A stretch of 64,000 nt of DNA, from assembly GCA_947504605.1 (NCBI GenBank), contig CANNJE010000002.1:1-64000 (forward strand), given 5' to 3'. The notes below the pieces were generated by a model. That model worked only from the letters and a program-made list of their open reading frames with translations, searched no databases and was not told where the DNA came from. Source of the stretch: Chitinophagaceae bacterium (lineage in GTDB: Bacteria > Bacteroidota > Bacteroidia > Chitinophagales > Chitinophagaceae). A program made the translations under genes and the position numbers. Below are positions 28,501 through 36,697 of this stretch, one piece after another (position 1 is the first letter of the stretch; each line of letters opens with the position of its first letter).

Positions 28501-31030
28501 GATTACTGGGCGCATTAATTACAATACCATAAGCAAGGGGTGCATCTTCATCTGTGATATTATATGATGGCCCCGCAAGGTCTTCGTTAAAAACTTTTGT
28601 TTCAATAAAACAAGACCCGTTGCAGGGAGAGAAATAAATGTTGATTGCATTAGAAGTGTCTTTACAATTACCGCAGGAAATAATTACAGAATAGGAACCC
28701 ACTGCTGTAACATTTAAAGAAGGGCTGTTACTGCCAACGGGTGAACCTGCATTATACCATTGATAAGAGTAGGTGCAGGTAATATTAGACATTACTGTTG
28801 CAACCAGGTTCACATTAATAGGATCTCCGGGGCAATAAGTATTATAATTATCTGCGGTAATATTTACGGTAGATACAAATGTATTGGGCACAAACACACT
28901 TGCCGAACCTGTGCAACCCGTTCCTTTTACTTTATAAAATCCGGGAAGGGTGGCAGTATAAGTTGGCGTGGGTGTGCTGGTTATAAACACGCCGTTTAAA
29001 TACCAGGAGTAAGGAGCTGTTGTTGGCGCTGTTGTAAGTGTTACTCCGGTTGTGCAAAGATTTCCTGTTGCGTTTAAAGTACCGTTTGGCGGATTGTTTA
29101 CCGTAACGGTTAATGAACTTGATTGGCCACAGGCTGTAACCGTTATCACACAGGTGGCTATTGCTGCGCCACCATTCCATTGCACATTAATACTGTTAGC
29201 AGATACAGGAATGATAGTTCCCAAAGCATTACTTAACGTCCAAGTGTAGCCGCCGGGAGGTACGGGGCCGGCAATCGTATAAGTTTCAGTGGCGTCAATA
29301 CATACATTGATGTTACCTGTTGGTGCAGGGGGCGCACCCACTACCGAAACGTTGATAGTTTTGGGATTACAGGTACAGCCATTCACAGTTTGAGAAACAC
29401 TGATGGTTCCGTTGGAGGTAAATTTTACCAACACAGAATCCTTATGTGCCCCCATGTATTGTATAATTGTTCCGTTGGTAACCGTCCAGTTAAATACACC
29501 CGCATTCATATTACTGCTAATGCTGTATGCCACCGTTTGATTGGCACAAACAATGATTGGCCCAATAATGCTGTTAAGTTTAGGAGTATCCAGTACTATC
29601 ACATTTAATATAGCCGGCGATGAACAATAATTGGCAGGCGTTTGTGGCGTGGCAGTTATAGCATAATTTCCAACACTGGTCCATGTTATTTGTTGGCCGT
29701 TTAAACCCACAGGAGAATTTGTAAATCCAGTATTGGGTAAAAATGTCCATGTCTGCACATTGCCATTGGCAAAATACGTGGCTGTCTTTCCCACACAAAT
29801 TGGAGAGAGTCCATTTAATGTAAATGGAGGTTTTATATTAATTTGGATAGTATCTGCGCCACTGCAACCGCTGTAAGGGTTGGTATAATTACAAATTAAA
29901 TTGTAAGGTCCGCCAACCAGGTTATTCCAGGTGATGTTGATTACATTATGGTTGCTGTCGTAACCGGCAATAGTGCCTCCACCACTTAATGTCCAGTTGT
30001 AAAACGTGCCAGGCAATGCAGGCAGCGAGTAAGATGTGCTGGAACCTGGGCAAACAACTGTGGGTCCCTGTATTGGTAAATTGGGATACAATACAGGAAC
30101 ATTTAAAGTGGCCGTATTGCCGCATGTGCCGGGGCAGTTAGCATTTAATGTAACACTGGTTGGATAAGCACTTGGCTGGTTCCATACAACCGTAACGCAG
30201 GTAGATCCTTGTCCGGAAACAATGGAGCCGCCACTTATCACCCAGTTTAATCCTGTGCAGCCGGTTGCGCTGGTACAATATTTTATGGTATCTCCCGCAC
30301 AGAGCATTTTGCGGCAATCATTTGTAAATATATCAATGCCTTTTTTGTTGCTTACGTTAAAGGTTACCATGGCGGTATCTTTGCAGCCACAGTCTCTTGT
30401 ATCGCCGTTGCTACCCGACACCGTGTTGGAAACGGTTAATATAACAGTATTCAAACCGGGAGGGAAAGCATGAGCAGGAGGATTTTGCAATGTTGAATAA
30501 GTGCCATCTCCAAAATCCCAATAATAGCTGGTAGCACCTACAGAACTGGCGCCGCTAAAATTAACCGGCGCCCCGGCACAAACAGGAACAGGGCTAAAAG
30601 TAATGCCCGCAGTTGGGCCATCTATTAAACAAACTTTTTTTGATATGGTATCTCTGCATTTTCCATCGGCACTGGTTATAATCACTTGCAAAAATCCAAG
30701 AGAACCATTGCCCCAATTGATTGTTTTAGGATTGACAGGCAATGCTACCGGAGTCCCGCCAATTACTGTCCAGTTATAGGTAAACCCGGGTAAATATGGA
30801 ACTATTAAATACTGCTGCGATTGGTTTTTGCAGGCAATCATGGTTGGCGCAGACCCTCCGGCATTTCCCCCTACAGGGTCCTGGTGATCCTGTTTGCAAG
30901 CAAGATCATTGCAAGGCTGAATGCGATTGGTAACCAATTCAAATTTGGGGCAACAACCAACAGGTTGTGTTTGTGCATTTGTTATTATAAATGCAAACAA
31001 TAAAATAACGATGGTGAGTAATTTCTTCAT
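25511..31030 (-). CDS. Giant secreted PKD/Ig-like repeat protein (1839 residues), cysteine-rich
   Basis: The signal peptide is at residues 1-19 (ends TNAQ). A long chain of beta-sandwich repeats of about 80-90 residues follows, each opening with a segment such as VCAGAPVNFSG, VCPGSSTSYSL or ICPGSSFTLTT. Canonical PKD cores are visible at about 172 (WDFGDGTYS), 868 (WNFGDGSPV) and 1052 (WNFGDGYQS). A tandem duplication of about 125 residues occupies 1428-1670, each unit opening CDCK.S.WGE and closing MYGWCG.KICDSCVIKF. The last 170 residues hold paired cysteines and match the C-terminal part of the protein at 31036-32634. There is no T9SS type A or B sorting domain. Likely a surface adhesin or matrix protein; the ligand is unknown. 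It starts 5 bp after the preceding gene's stop. Confidence 0.8.
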   Translation of the reverse strand: MKKLLTIVILLFAFIITNAQTQPVGCCPKFELVTNRIQPCNDLACKQDHQDPVGGNAGGSAPTMIACKNQSQQYLIVPYLPGFTYNWTVIGGTPVALPVNPKTINWGNGSLGFLQVIITSADGKCRDTISKKVCLIDGPTAGITFSPVPVCAGAPVNFSGASSVGATSYYWDFGDGTYSTLQNPPAHAFPPGLNTVILTVSNTVSGSNGDTRDCGCKDTAMVTFNVSNKKGIDIFTNDCRKMLCAGDTIKYCTSATGCTGLNWVISGGSIVSGQGSTCVTVVWNQPSAYPTSVTLNANCPGTCGNTATLNVPVLYPNLPIQGPTVVCPGSSTSYSLPALPGTFYNWTLSGGGTIAGYDSNHNVINITWNNLVGGPYNLICNYTNPYSGCSGADTIQINIKPPFTLNGLSPICVGKTATYFANGNVQTWTFLPNTGFTNSPVGLNGQQITWTSVGNYAITATPQTPANYCSSPAILNVIVLDTPKLNSIIGPIIVCANQTVAYSISSNMNAGVFNWTVTNGTIIQYMGAHKDSVLVKFTSNGTISVSQTVNGCTCNPKTINVSVVGAPPAPTGNINVCIDATETYTIAGPVPPGGYTWTLSNALGTIIPVSANSINVQWNGGAAIATCVITVTACGQSSSLTVTVNNPPNGTLNATGNLCTTGVTLTTAPTTAPYSWYLNGVFITSTPTPTYTATLPGFYKVKGTGCTGSASVFVPNTFVSTVNITADNYNTYCPGDPINVNLVATVMSNITCTYSYQWYNAGSPVGSNSPSLNVTAVGSYSVIISCGNCKDTSNAINIYFSPCNGSCFIETKVFNEDLAGPSYNITDEDAPLAYGIVINAPSNPCNNVIFNATYTFTPPNSPNAGVFWNFGDGSPVITTPFGGMTGTVFTAPHAYTLPGIYIVTASMLSNCPPPPTPHICPLLDTIRYIVPVAANFGTNINCGQVTLSDLSSTLPSLGCSILSHAWTYTGAAGASFNNPAAANPVFTAIVSGTYNITLTVTSSCSGCTASVTYPVTINIPTASFTPPTPICAGTAAPFTTAGAATNTYNWNFGDGYQSNLQTTTHTFAAPPPNTSVVTLTVTNQLGCVATNSQTVTILPKLTVSIPTDKYICPGSSFTLTTTPAVFGTYQWYFNGNPISGATSATYSTNQVGEYYVIVSNGTGCVAQSNKMHIWHHPLPIADIKGQTIQCISGSGSIYLYNSLNDPNYTYSWTVTPAATFTPNNTQYDANVTVNASGTYQFILTVTDITTGCIAKDTFCVYVYNNPTVTIAPIGYLCEGISHTYTATALPANPNYIYQWSNGASGQTMTTAQAGNYFVTVVDPVSGCFANSNMVSIKKRPYVDLFPIGCDTLCDTIKLIPPLPLGPGQTYNGVYVIQWFVDGVYHSTGPGLNLALLSLGQHQIYIVVNFIGDTCASKSGKYDLFIKHCGECDCKESHWGEINLKTKGKTPVEKDEAIAVNANVEATQKLECNNSYKLNCFQSYTINANYNCKDTTCPPKVTYSLQPPSGPAITGTAPFTFTPALTGVYVLKMYGWCGDKICDSCVIKFEVKCSTCDCKGSKWGEKTYTIDNVNKKINCDKNKSIEVKCKTPITLNANYLCADETCNGAVTYTLQQPSGTTSGNLPLTFTPSQTGTYTVTMYGWCGTKICDSCVIKFVTNCDSLPCCPYEIKADTSAVTYNYIQIPNATLLTENFSISGLSTANITEVRANVTSYTITDNFGKECLKCVNLPFTWASTASATNIGSAPPKITMYGGTSVPSFNGSGTGAYQNPREIVWNNGTNIPIPNNTNIGINFILPPVPAIDCCELKGRICVKFTFRDNDCKECEVIKCFDFVIKKK

Positions 31031-31035
31031 GGCAA

Positions 31036-32634
31036 TTATTTTGGATTGTTTTGGTTATCGTTACCGGTACCAGTTTTTGAACAGCCTTCTTTTTTCTTTT
31101 CGTAACAAACCAGTTTATTGCAACTGGTACAATCCGTAAATTCTATTTTGTATCGGATGCAGTACCGGAATACGGCACTGCAACAGGGGGTTAATTGTGG
31201 AGTGGTTATATTAAAATTGAGCGTTTGTTGTGGCCCATTCCATTGAATGCTGTTGCTGCCGTTTGTAAAATGGCCGTAGGTGGATGCATCTTTATTACAG
31301 GGAATACAAAAATCATTTTCGGGTACCATTTCAAAATAAACCAAATCAGCCTGAATACTTTTTATTGTTTTAGCAGGTGAGGTTGTAATGCTAACCGGCT
31401 GGTTAAATGAAAGAATATTATTACTAAAATTTATTGTTGAAGGTGCAGGAGCATTTAATGTAAAATATTTTTCATCACAGTCTGTACAGACGCAATGCAG
31501 GGTATCCCAGGCTGTTTCATTGTTGATATTATCAGGGTCGGTTGGCCAGATAGCATCCACAATAAACTTGATGGTCTTCATACTATCTACACAGTTTATA
31601 GAAGCTGTAAATACCTGCGATGAATTAGCCGCTATAGTATTGGGCAATAGAGGCACTGTTGGTGTTAGTGTTGTTAAGGGCCCTGTTCCATTTACCCTGT
31701 ATTTTATAGCTGTAACCTGAGCTGGATTTGTAAGATGTTGATTGTTTACTTTGATGTAAATATTTTGTTTGCCATTGATGCAACAGCTGATATCAATACT
31801 ATCAATTTTTGTATTGATATTATCATCTAATATTTTAAAACTGTACGTTTCGCTGTTGCCATTATTTCTTCCAATTGGTTTTTCCTCTTTGGTTAATGCC
31901 TGAACCTGCCAGATAAAATCGCAGAGATAGGGAGGTTTACAAGGGCCAATTTCCAAATTGCTAACCATTGCCTGCGTGATATTTTGTACGTCTTTAGTAA
32001 CTAACGGAGCATTGCTTTTCATGGCCTGGACGCCTGATTGACCCTGCATCAGTTGCCAAATTTTTAAACGATATGCAACTGGCTCTTTCGGTTTAGGTAC
32101 TAAAGGGGTCCATCGAAACATGATTGGTTTCAACAACTCTTTTTTATTGATGGATTTACCATTTTCTGGCGTAATCAAGGTGGGCGGGGCAAAGTCTTCT
32201 GCTTTTGCCGTTTCTACTTTAAAATCTTTACACAATTCATTACTAATAGCAATACGATCGAGGTTAAAAAACTGAACACAAATTTGATAGTTGCCATCTT
32301 TAAGTGCCGGACAATTACCCAGCATCCCTGTAAGTTCATTAGTTGTAAAAGTTTTTACATTAAATGAACCAATCGTGCCTGCATAAGAGGGATTGTTGCC
32401 GCAAATGATCGCGCCATTACTTTTGATTTGTATAACTAACTTTGGTTCCTTCAATTGCACTGTGGGCAACTTTTGGGAAGTGAGTATAAGTGCTGCGGGC
32501 ACTTTATTCCAGTCGTCAATCTTTGACGGTAAAATATTTTTTACCTGAAAGTTTATAATTTTTATCTGTTGTTCCTGACTATGTACCCCTGTACAAAGGG
32601 ATGCCAAAAATAACAGTAGCAGTAGCTTTTTCAT
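31036..32634 (-). CDS. Secreted TANFOR/FN3-like protein with shared C-terminal cysteine module
   Basis: About 532 residues from the ATG at 32634 (MKKLLLLLFLASL, signal peptide ending VHSQ). The frame stays open 16 codons further, but those residues do not fit a signal peptide. Residues 20-290 are homologous to the short paralog at 22873-23772. From about residue 290 come two more beta domains. The last 140 residues (IQADLVYF, CIPC, IQWNG, PCCSAVFRYCIRYKIEFTDC, SCNKLVC) match the C-terminus of the giant protein in order and spacing of cysteines. It is the first gene of the four-gene operon. Function unknown; an adaptor or anchor for the giant protein is inferred from shared domains and position. 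Confidence 0.72.
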   Translation of the reverse strand: MKKLLLLLFLASLCTGVHSQEQQIKIINFQVKNILPSKIDDWNKVPAALILTSQKLPTVQLKEPKLVIQIKSNGAIICGNNPSYAGTIGSFNVKTFTTNELTGMLGNCPALKDGNYQICVQFFNLDRIAISNELCKDFKVETAKAEDFAPPTLITPENGKSINKKELLKPIMFRWTPLVPKPKEPVAYRLKIWQLMQGQSGVQAMKSNAPLVTKDVQNITQAMVSNLEIGPCKPPYLCDFIWQVQALTKEEKPIGRNNGNSETYSFKILDDNINTKIDSIDISCCINGKQNIYIKVNNQHLTNPAQVTAIKYRVNGTGPLTTLTPTVPLLPNTIAANSSQVFTASINCVDSMKTIKFIVDAIWPTDPDNINNETAWDTLHCVCTDCDEKYFTLNAPAPSTINFSNNILSFNQPVSITTSPAKTIKSIQADLVYFEMVPENDFCIPCNKDASTYGHFTNGSNSIQWNGPQQTLNFNITTPQLTPCCSAVFRYCIRYKIEFTDCTSCNKLVCYEKKKEGCSKTGTGNDNQNNPK

Positions 32635-32904
32635 ATTTAGCAAATTTGGGTAACAATGATTGCGGCCGATTATGCACAACAATCATCATCATAACACAAT
32701 ATACCTTAATTTAAATTGGGAGTGATTAAAATTAATCGATTGATTCTTTGTTTAAACCCTACTGTTTTCTGATTTTTAATTTTTTACAACCACAGTAATT
32801 TTTTAATTTGTCTTTTTTATTTATTTATTTAAAAATAAATGCATTTTAGAATAGGATAGCTGAAAATAGTTAAAAATTGCCCGTACATTTAGGGCTGTTA
32901 ATTT

Positions 32905-32912
32905 TATATTTG
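32905..32912 (+). promoter_or_regulatory. Putative -7 box of dnaN
   Basis: TATATTTG matches TAnnTTTG and lies 19 bp upstream of the dnaN ATG. Upstream is a very AT-rich stretch (32805-32845) with a small inverted repeat (ATTTATTT / AAATAAAT). The -33 element is not clear. Confidence 0.45.
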
Positions 32913-32931
32913 CCAAATAAAGAAAAAACTT

Positions 32932-34047
32932 ATGAAGTTTATCGTTTCGTCTTCGGCCTTACTTAAACAACTGCAGCAAATAAGCGGTGTTATTAATGCC
33001 AACACTGTTCTTCCTATTTTAGAGGATTTTTTATTTGAAATAGAAAAAAATAAGCTCACTGTGGTGGCCACAGATCTGGAAACCGTAATGAAAGTACATT
33101 TGGATATTGAAGCCAAGGACAGCGGAAAAGTATGTATTCCAGCTAAAATATTGTTAGACTCTCTAAAAAATATTCCGGAGCAGCCGCTTACTTTTAATAT
33201 TGACAAAAATTTTGGCGTAGAAATTACCAGCGACAATGGTAAGTATAAAGTAATGGGTGAAAATCCTGATAACTTCCCAAAAGAGCCAGCTGCCGATGAT
33301 GCCAACAGTTTTACGATGACATCTACAGCCCTGGTAACAGCGATCAATAAAGCCATTTTTGCTGTAAGCAGCGATGATCTTCGCCCTGCTATGACCGGCG
33401 TATTTTTTGAACTCGATACCAAAGGACTGAGCTTTGTAGCAACGGATGCACACAGGCTGGTAAAATATACCCGCAGTGATGTAAGCTGCCCACAGAAAGA
33501 TTCTTTTATCGTTCCTAAAAAACCTTTGCAACTTTTAAAAACAGCATTGCCCGATAATCAGGACGAACTAAATGTTTCTTACAATGGTAATCACCTATTT
33601 GTAAAACATGGCGGCACAGAATTGGTATGTCGTTTAATTGACGCTCGTTTCCCTGATTATAAAGTAGTAATTCCCGTAGACAATCCTTATAAAATGACTG
33701 TAAACCGCTCTGCTTTCCAAAATGCATTGCGCAGGGTGAGTGTATTTAGTAATAAGAGCACCAACCAGGTAGCATTAAGCATAAGTGGAAGTGAACTGCA
33801 GCTGGCCAGCCAGGATGTTGACTTTAGTTTTGAAGGAAACGAACGCATGGCCTGCCAGTATGATGGCGAAGACCTACAAATTGCCTTTAACGCAAAATTC
33901 TTAATTGAAATGCTGAATGGCGCTGATACTGACGATATCAATATGGAATTAAGCACGCCCACAAAAGCGGGCATCATCAAGCCAACAGAACAGGGGGAAG
34001 GTGAAGAGTTACTGATGCTGGTAATGCCGCTGATGTTGAATAATTAA
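32932..34047 (+). CDS. dnaN: DNA polymerase III subunit beta (sliding clamp)
   Basis: A 371-residue clamp that forms a ring dimer on DNA and tethers the polymerase. The start MKFIVSSSALLKQLQQISGVI, the second-domain segment RPAMTGVFFELDTKGLSFVATDAHRLVKY, the third-domain LIDARFPDYKVVIP and the C-terminal LMLVMPLMLNN (peptide-binding pocket) are all family hallmarks. Length is normal. No dnaA or recF lies next to it in the window, so this is not an origin-type arrangement. A terminator follows at 34066. Confidence 0.97.
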   Translation: MKFIVSSSALLKQLQQISGVINANTVLPILEDFLFEIEKNKLTVVATDLETVMKVHLDIEAKDSGKVCIPAKILLDSLKNIPEQPLTFNIDKNFGVEITSDNGKYKVMGENPDNFPKEPAADDANSFTMTSTALVTAINKAIFAVSSDDLRPAMTGVFFELDTKGLSFVATDAHRLVKYTRSDVSCPQKDSFIVPKKPLQLLKTALPDNQDELNVSYNGNHLFVKHGGTELVCRLIDARFPDYKVVIPVDNPYKMTVNRSAFQNALRRVSVFSNKSTNQVALSISGSELQLASQDVDFSFEGNERMACQYDGEDLQIAFNAKFLIEMLNGADTDDINMELSTPTKAGIIKPTEQGEGEELLMLVMPLMLNN

Positions 34048-34065
34048 TTTACCGATTTCGAAGAT

Positions 34066-34100
34066 AAAAAAGCGCTTTCATGTTGTGAAAGCGCTTTTTT
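34066..34100 (+). terminator. Intrinsic terminator of dnaN
   Basis: AAAAAAGCGCTTTCA and TGAAAGCGCTTTTTT form a 15-bp perfect stem around the loop TGTTG, 18 bp after the stop. Confidence 0.95.
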
Positions 34101-34194
34101 ATTATTTTAAAGCAAGTTCCTTATGAATCTGTGTATGTAATTTTACTTTATAATTTTTTTATCACAAAAAGTGACCAAGTTTTAAAATAATTCC

Positions 34195-34602
34195 ATGAAT
34201 TTTAAACAAATAGCATCTTACGACAATTTTATGTTAGCCAACATGACGCTAGGCCTATTGCAGGAATATGAAATCAATTGTCATTTAAAAGATGAAAATA
34301 CCATTACAATAGATCCATTGTTAAGTCCCGCTATAGGAGGAATTAAACTGATGGTAGATGAAGCCGATTTTCAAAAAGCACTAACCCTAATTAAAAAAGC
34401 AGAGGAGGAATACCTTAGTGAAATTCCATGCCCAAACTGTAAAAGTCTTTCATTAACAATAGAAGAAAAAACAAATAAGCCCGATAGTTTTTGGGGTAGT
34501 TTAAAGAATCTGATTGCATATGGCCAAACTGAAACTTATACAAAAAACTATCGCTGCAAAAATTGCAAAAGGCTGTTTTCAGAACTTCCTTCCAGCTTTT
34601 AA
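34195..34602 (+). CDS. DUF2007-like protein with a four-cysteine zinc-ribbon tail
   Basis: A 135-residue protein. Residues 1-75 resemble DUF2007 (IASYDNFMLANMTLGLLQEYEI, then an acidic loop, then GGIKLMVDEADFQKALTLIKK), a small fold proposed to act in signalling. The C-terminal half carries two CxxC pairs (IPCPNCKSL and YRCKNCKRL) about 44 residues apart, as in a zinc ribbon. No enzyme motif is visible. It lies between dnaN and kdsB on the same strand but behind a terminator. The molecular role is unknown. Confidence 0.7.
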   Translation: MNFKQIASYDNFMLANMTLGLLQEYEINCHLKDENTITIDPLLSPAIGGIKLMVDEADFQKALTLIKKAEEEYLSEIPCPNCKSLSLTIEEKTNKPDSFWGSLKNLIAYGQTETYTKNYRCKNCKRLFSELPSSF

Positions 34603-34626
34603 GATATTTCTTCAATCAAAAGAGTA

Positions 34627-34634
34627 TATTTTTG
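34627..34634 (+). promoter_or_regulatory. Putative -7 box of kdsB, 4 bp before the ATG
   Basis: TATTTTTG matches TAnnTTTG and ends at 34634; the kdsB ATG is at 34639. A transcript from this box would be leaderless or nearly so. Alternatively kdsB is read through from the gene upstream. Confidence 0.35.
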
Positions 34635-34638
34635 ATCT

Positions 34639-35364
34639 ATGAAGAAAATTGCCATGATTCCGGCACGTTATGCTGCCACCAGATTTCCTTTTAAACTGAT
34701 GCAACCGCTGGGCAATAAAACAGTCATTCGCCAAACTTATGACAACACGGTTGCTACCGGATTGTTTGATGATGTATATGTAGTAACAGATCATGAAATC
34801 ATATTTAATGAAATTATTTCCAATGGAGGTAAAGCCATCATGAGCCAGCAATCTCACGAAAGTGGCAGCGACAGGATTGCGGAAGCTATTGCGGAGATGG
34901 AGGTGGATATTGTTTTAAATGTACAAGGAGATGAACCCTTCGTAAAAAAAGAACCCTTATTTAAATTATTACAGGCTTTTGACGATGCAAGTGTACAGGT
35001 GGCATCTCTGATGAAAAAATTTACAGATTTTGCTTTAGTAAACAATCCTAATTATGTAAAAGTGGTGGTTGATCACAACAATGATTCTTTATTATTTAGT
35101 CGCAGTGTAATTCCTTTTCAAAGAGATGAAAAAATAATGGCAAATTATTTTGAGCACATTGGGGTATATGCTTATAGAAAAGAGGTCCTGATTCAATTTA
35201 CTCAATGGCCTGCTGCCAAAATAGAGCAGATAGAAAAACTCGAACAACTGCGCTATCTGCAAAACGGCATCCGTATCCGCATGATAGAAACCAACGAAAT
35301 AAGTGCCAAAATTGATGTGCCGGAAGATCTTGCAATTGCTGAAGCCATTTTACAATCTTTGTAA
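34639..35364 (+). CDS. kdsB: 3-deoxy-manno-octulosonate (Kdo) cytidylyltransferase
   Basis: A 241-residue enzyme that activates Kdo to CMP-Kdo for lipid A-core assembly. Visible are the CTP-binding start IPARYAATRFPFKLMQPL, the segment SGSDRIAEAIAEM, the metal-binding VLNVQGDEPFV, and HIGVYAYRKEVL, followed by KIEQIEKLEQLRYLQNG, all KdsB hallmarks. Full length. It shares the Kdo pathway with kdsD at 39087-40052. Confidence 0.96.
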   Translation: MKKIAMIPARYAATRFPFKLMQPLGNKTVIRQTYDNTVATGLFDDVYVVTDHEIIFNEIISNGGKAIMSQQSHESGSDRIAEAIAEMEVDIVLNVQGDEPFVKKEPLFKLLQAFDDASVQVASLMKKFTDFALVNNPNYVKVVVDHNNDSLLFSRSVIPFQRDEKIMANYFEHIGVYAYRKEVLIQFTQWPAAKIEQIEKLEQLRYLQNGIRIRMIETNEISAKIDVPEDLAIAEAILQSL

Positions 35365-35430
35365 AGTATTTTTTTTGTAATATTTTACAGCAGCACCTAC
35401 AACAGTATATTAGAAAGGAGGCATTGTGTT

Positions 35431-36696
35431 TTATTTAAACACATAATATAAAACACCATTCAAATCGTCGGTAAAGAAAAATGAATGGTCATTGTTCATT
35501 AGAATATCACAGGGCCGTCCATGGCGGTCTGCATCGGTTTTCCCTGTAAGAAATCCACTCACAATTTCAGTATAATTATTATTGGCTTCAACTCTAACAA
35601 TAGCATTGCCTCTTTGCCTCCACACACTTGTACTGCCATGAAGACATACGAATACTGAATTTTTTAAACGGACATCGTCAAAATTTTTAAGGTACTCAAA
35701 CCCCAATGGTGCACTATGTGCTTTAAATCCGAGAAATGCTTTTGGAGGTTCTTTAACCCATTCAGCCCTTGCAGAATCTTTAAACTGTTCATCGGAAAAA
35801 ATATTTTGTTGATACTGAAAATAAAATGGCCAGCCATAAAATCCGTTTCGATCTACCTGCTGAAAAACATCTTCCGGTTTATCCGGACCAATCAAATCTC
35901 TACCCATGCCTGTTGCCCAGAGTTGATTTCCAATCCATTTTAACCCTACACTATTTCTTAACCCTCTTGCATAAAATTGAACATCTGTTCCGTCGGGATT
36001 CATTTCAAGAACAGTTGCCCTTAATGCTTCTTTTTCAATACAGGCGTTACAGCTGCTACCAACAGCAACATATAATTTATCGTTCTTAAATGAAATACTT
36101 CTTGTTAGATGCCATCCGCCATATTTATAACTCAACCCATGATCTGGGAATACAGCAATGGTTTGGCCGCTGTCTTTGGGCTGCAGATCTCCATTCGCAT
36201 ATTTATAGCGACGAAGCCTGCCCGTTTCTGCTATATAAATATAATTTTTGTAAAACGCCACTTGGTTAGGATTATGAAGTTTATCCAAATAAGTAATAAC
36301 ATTTAGGAATCGTTTTTCTTTTTCGTTCCAGTTTTCAAATATTATTACCCGGCCTTTATGGTTGTCGCTTCTATCGTACATGTCTGTTGCAAACAAACGA
36401 CCATCTGGGCTTTTTGCCAAAAACCGCAATCTTTTTTGTAAACCAGCGGCCACATTTATTTGATACCCTTCCGGTATGTTCAGGTAAAAAGATTTTCCGT
36501 CTGGCAGCTGTACTAGATGTTGCTGAAGCCTTATTTTTATAGACGCTGTATTGATTGTATCAATACCTGTATTTACAATACTGTCTTTCCAAAAAATTTG
36601 ATTCTCTAAAATTGAATCCTTTTTTGAGGGCAACTTTTCTTCTGATCGATTATTGCAACTCAAACAAACCAGTAGCACAAAAAAAAATCGGGTCAT
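35431..36696 (-). CDS. Lipoprotein of the PQQ-dependent sugar (sorbosone/glucose) dehydrogenase family
   Basis: About 421 residues from the ATG at 36696 (MTRFFFVLLVCLSC), a short lipoprotein signal with lipobox LSC. A six-bladed beta-propeller of the GDH/sorbosone-dehydrogenase type follows: FLAKSPDGRLFATD, the segment HNPNQVAF, LTRSISFKNDKLYVAVGSSCN, ARGLRNSVGLKW, RNGFYGWPF and HSAPLGFEYL. These soluble or lipid-anchored propellers oxidise aldoses with PQQ or act without a known substrate. The ATG at 36708 is also in frame and would overlap the aminotransferase gene by 11 bp; with 36696 the gene begins one base after that stop. Probably cotranscribed. Confidence 0.8.
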   Translation of the reverse strand: MTRFFFVLLVCLSCNNRSEEKLPSKKDSILENQIFWKDSIVNTGIDTINTASIKIRLQQHLVQLPDGKSFYLNIPEGYQINVAAGLQKRLRFLAKSPDGRLFATDMYDRSDNHKGRVIIFENWNEKEKRFLNVITYLDKLHNPNQVAFYKNYIYIAETGRLRRYKYANGDLQPKDSGQTIAVFPDHGLSYKYGGWHLTRSISFKNDKLYVAVGSSCNACIEKEALRATVLEMNPDGTDVQFYARGLRNSVGLKWIGNQLWATGMGRDLIGPDKPEDVFQQVDRNGFYGWPFYFQYQQNIFSDEQFKDSARAEWVKEPPKAFLGFKAHSAPLGFEYLKNFDDVRLKNSVFVCLHGSTSVWRQRGNAIVRVEANNNYTEIVSGFLTGKTDADRHGRPCDILMNNDHSFFFTDDLNGVLYYVFK

Positions 36697-36697
36697 A

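Noticed and set aside
25569..30473. Several plus-strand open frames inside the giant PKD gene
   Set aside because: They are opposite-strand shadows of a gene with uniform repeat composition; none has a signal, domain or promoter.
25511..31030. T9SS type B (gliding-motility) sorting domain expected at the end of the giant protein
   Set aside because: The C-terminus has no NGDGIND-like segment or type A motif; it is the cysteine module shared with the upstream gene.
32683..32931. Replication origin next to dnaN
   Set aside because: It is AT-rich, but I saw no cluster of DnaA boxes (TTATCCACA) and no dnaA or recF nearby. The AT-rich stretch is more simply a promoter region.
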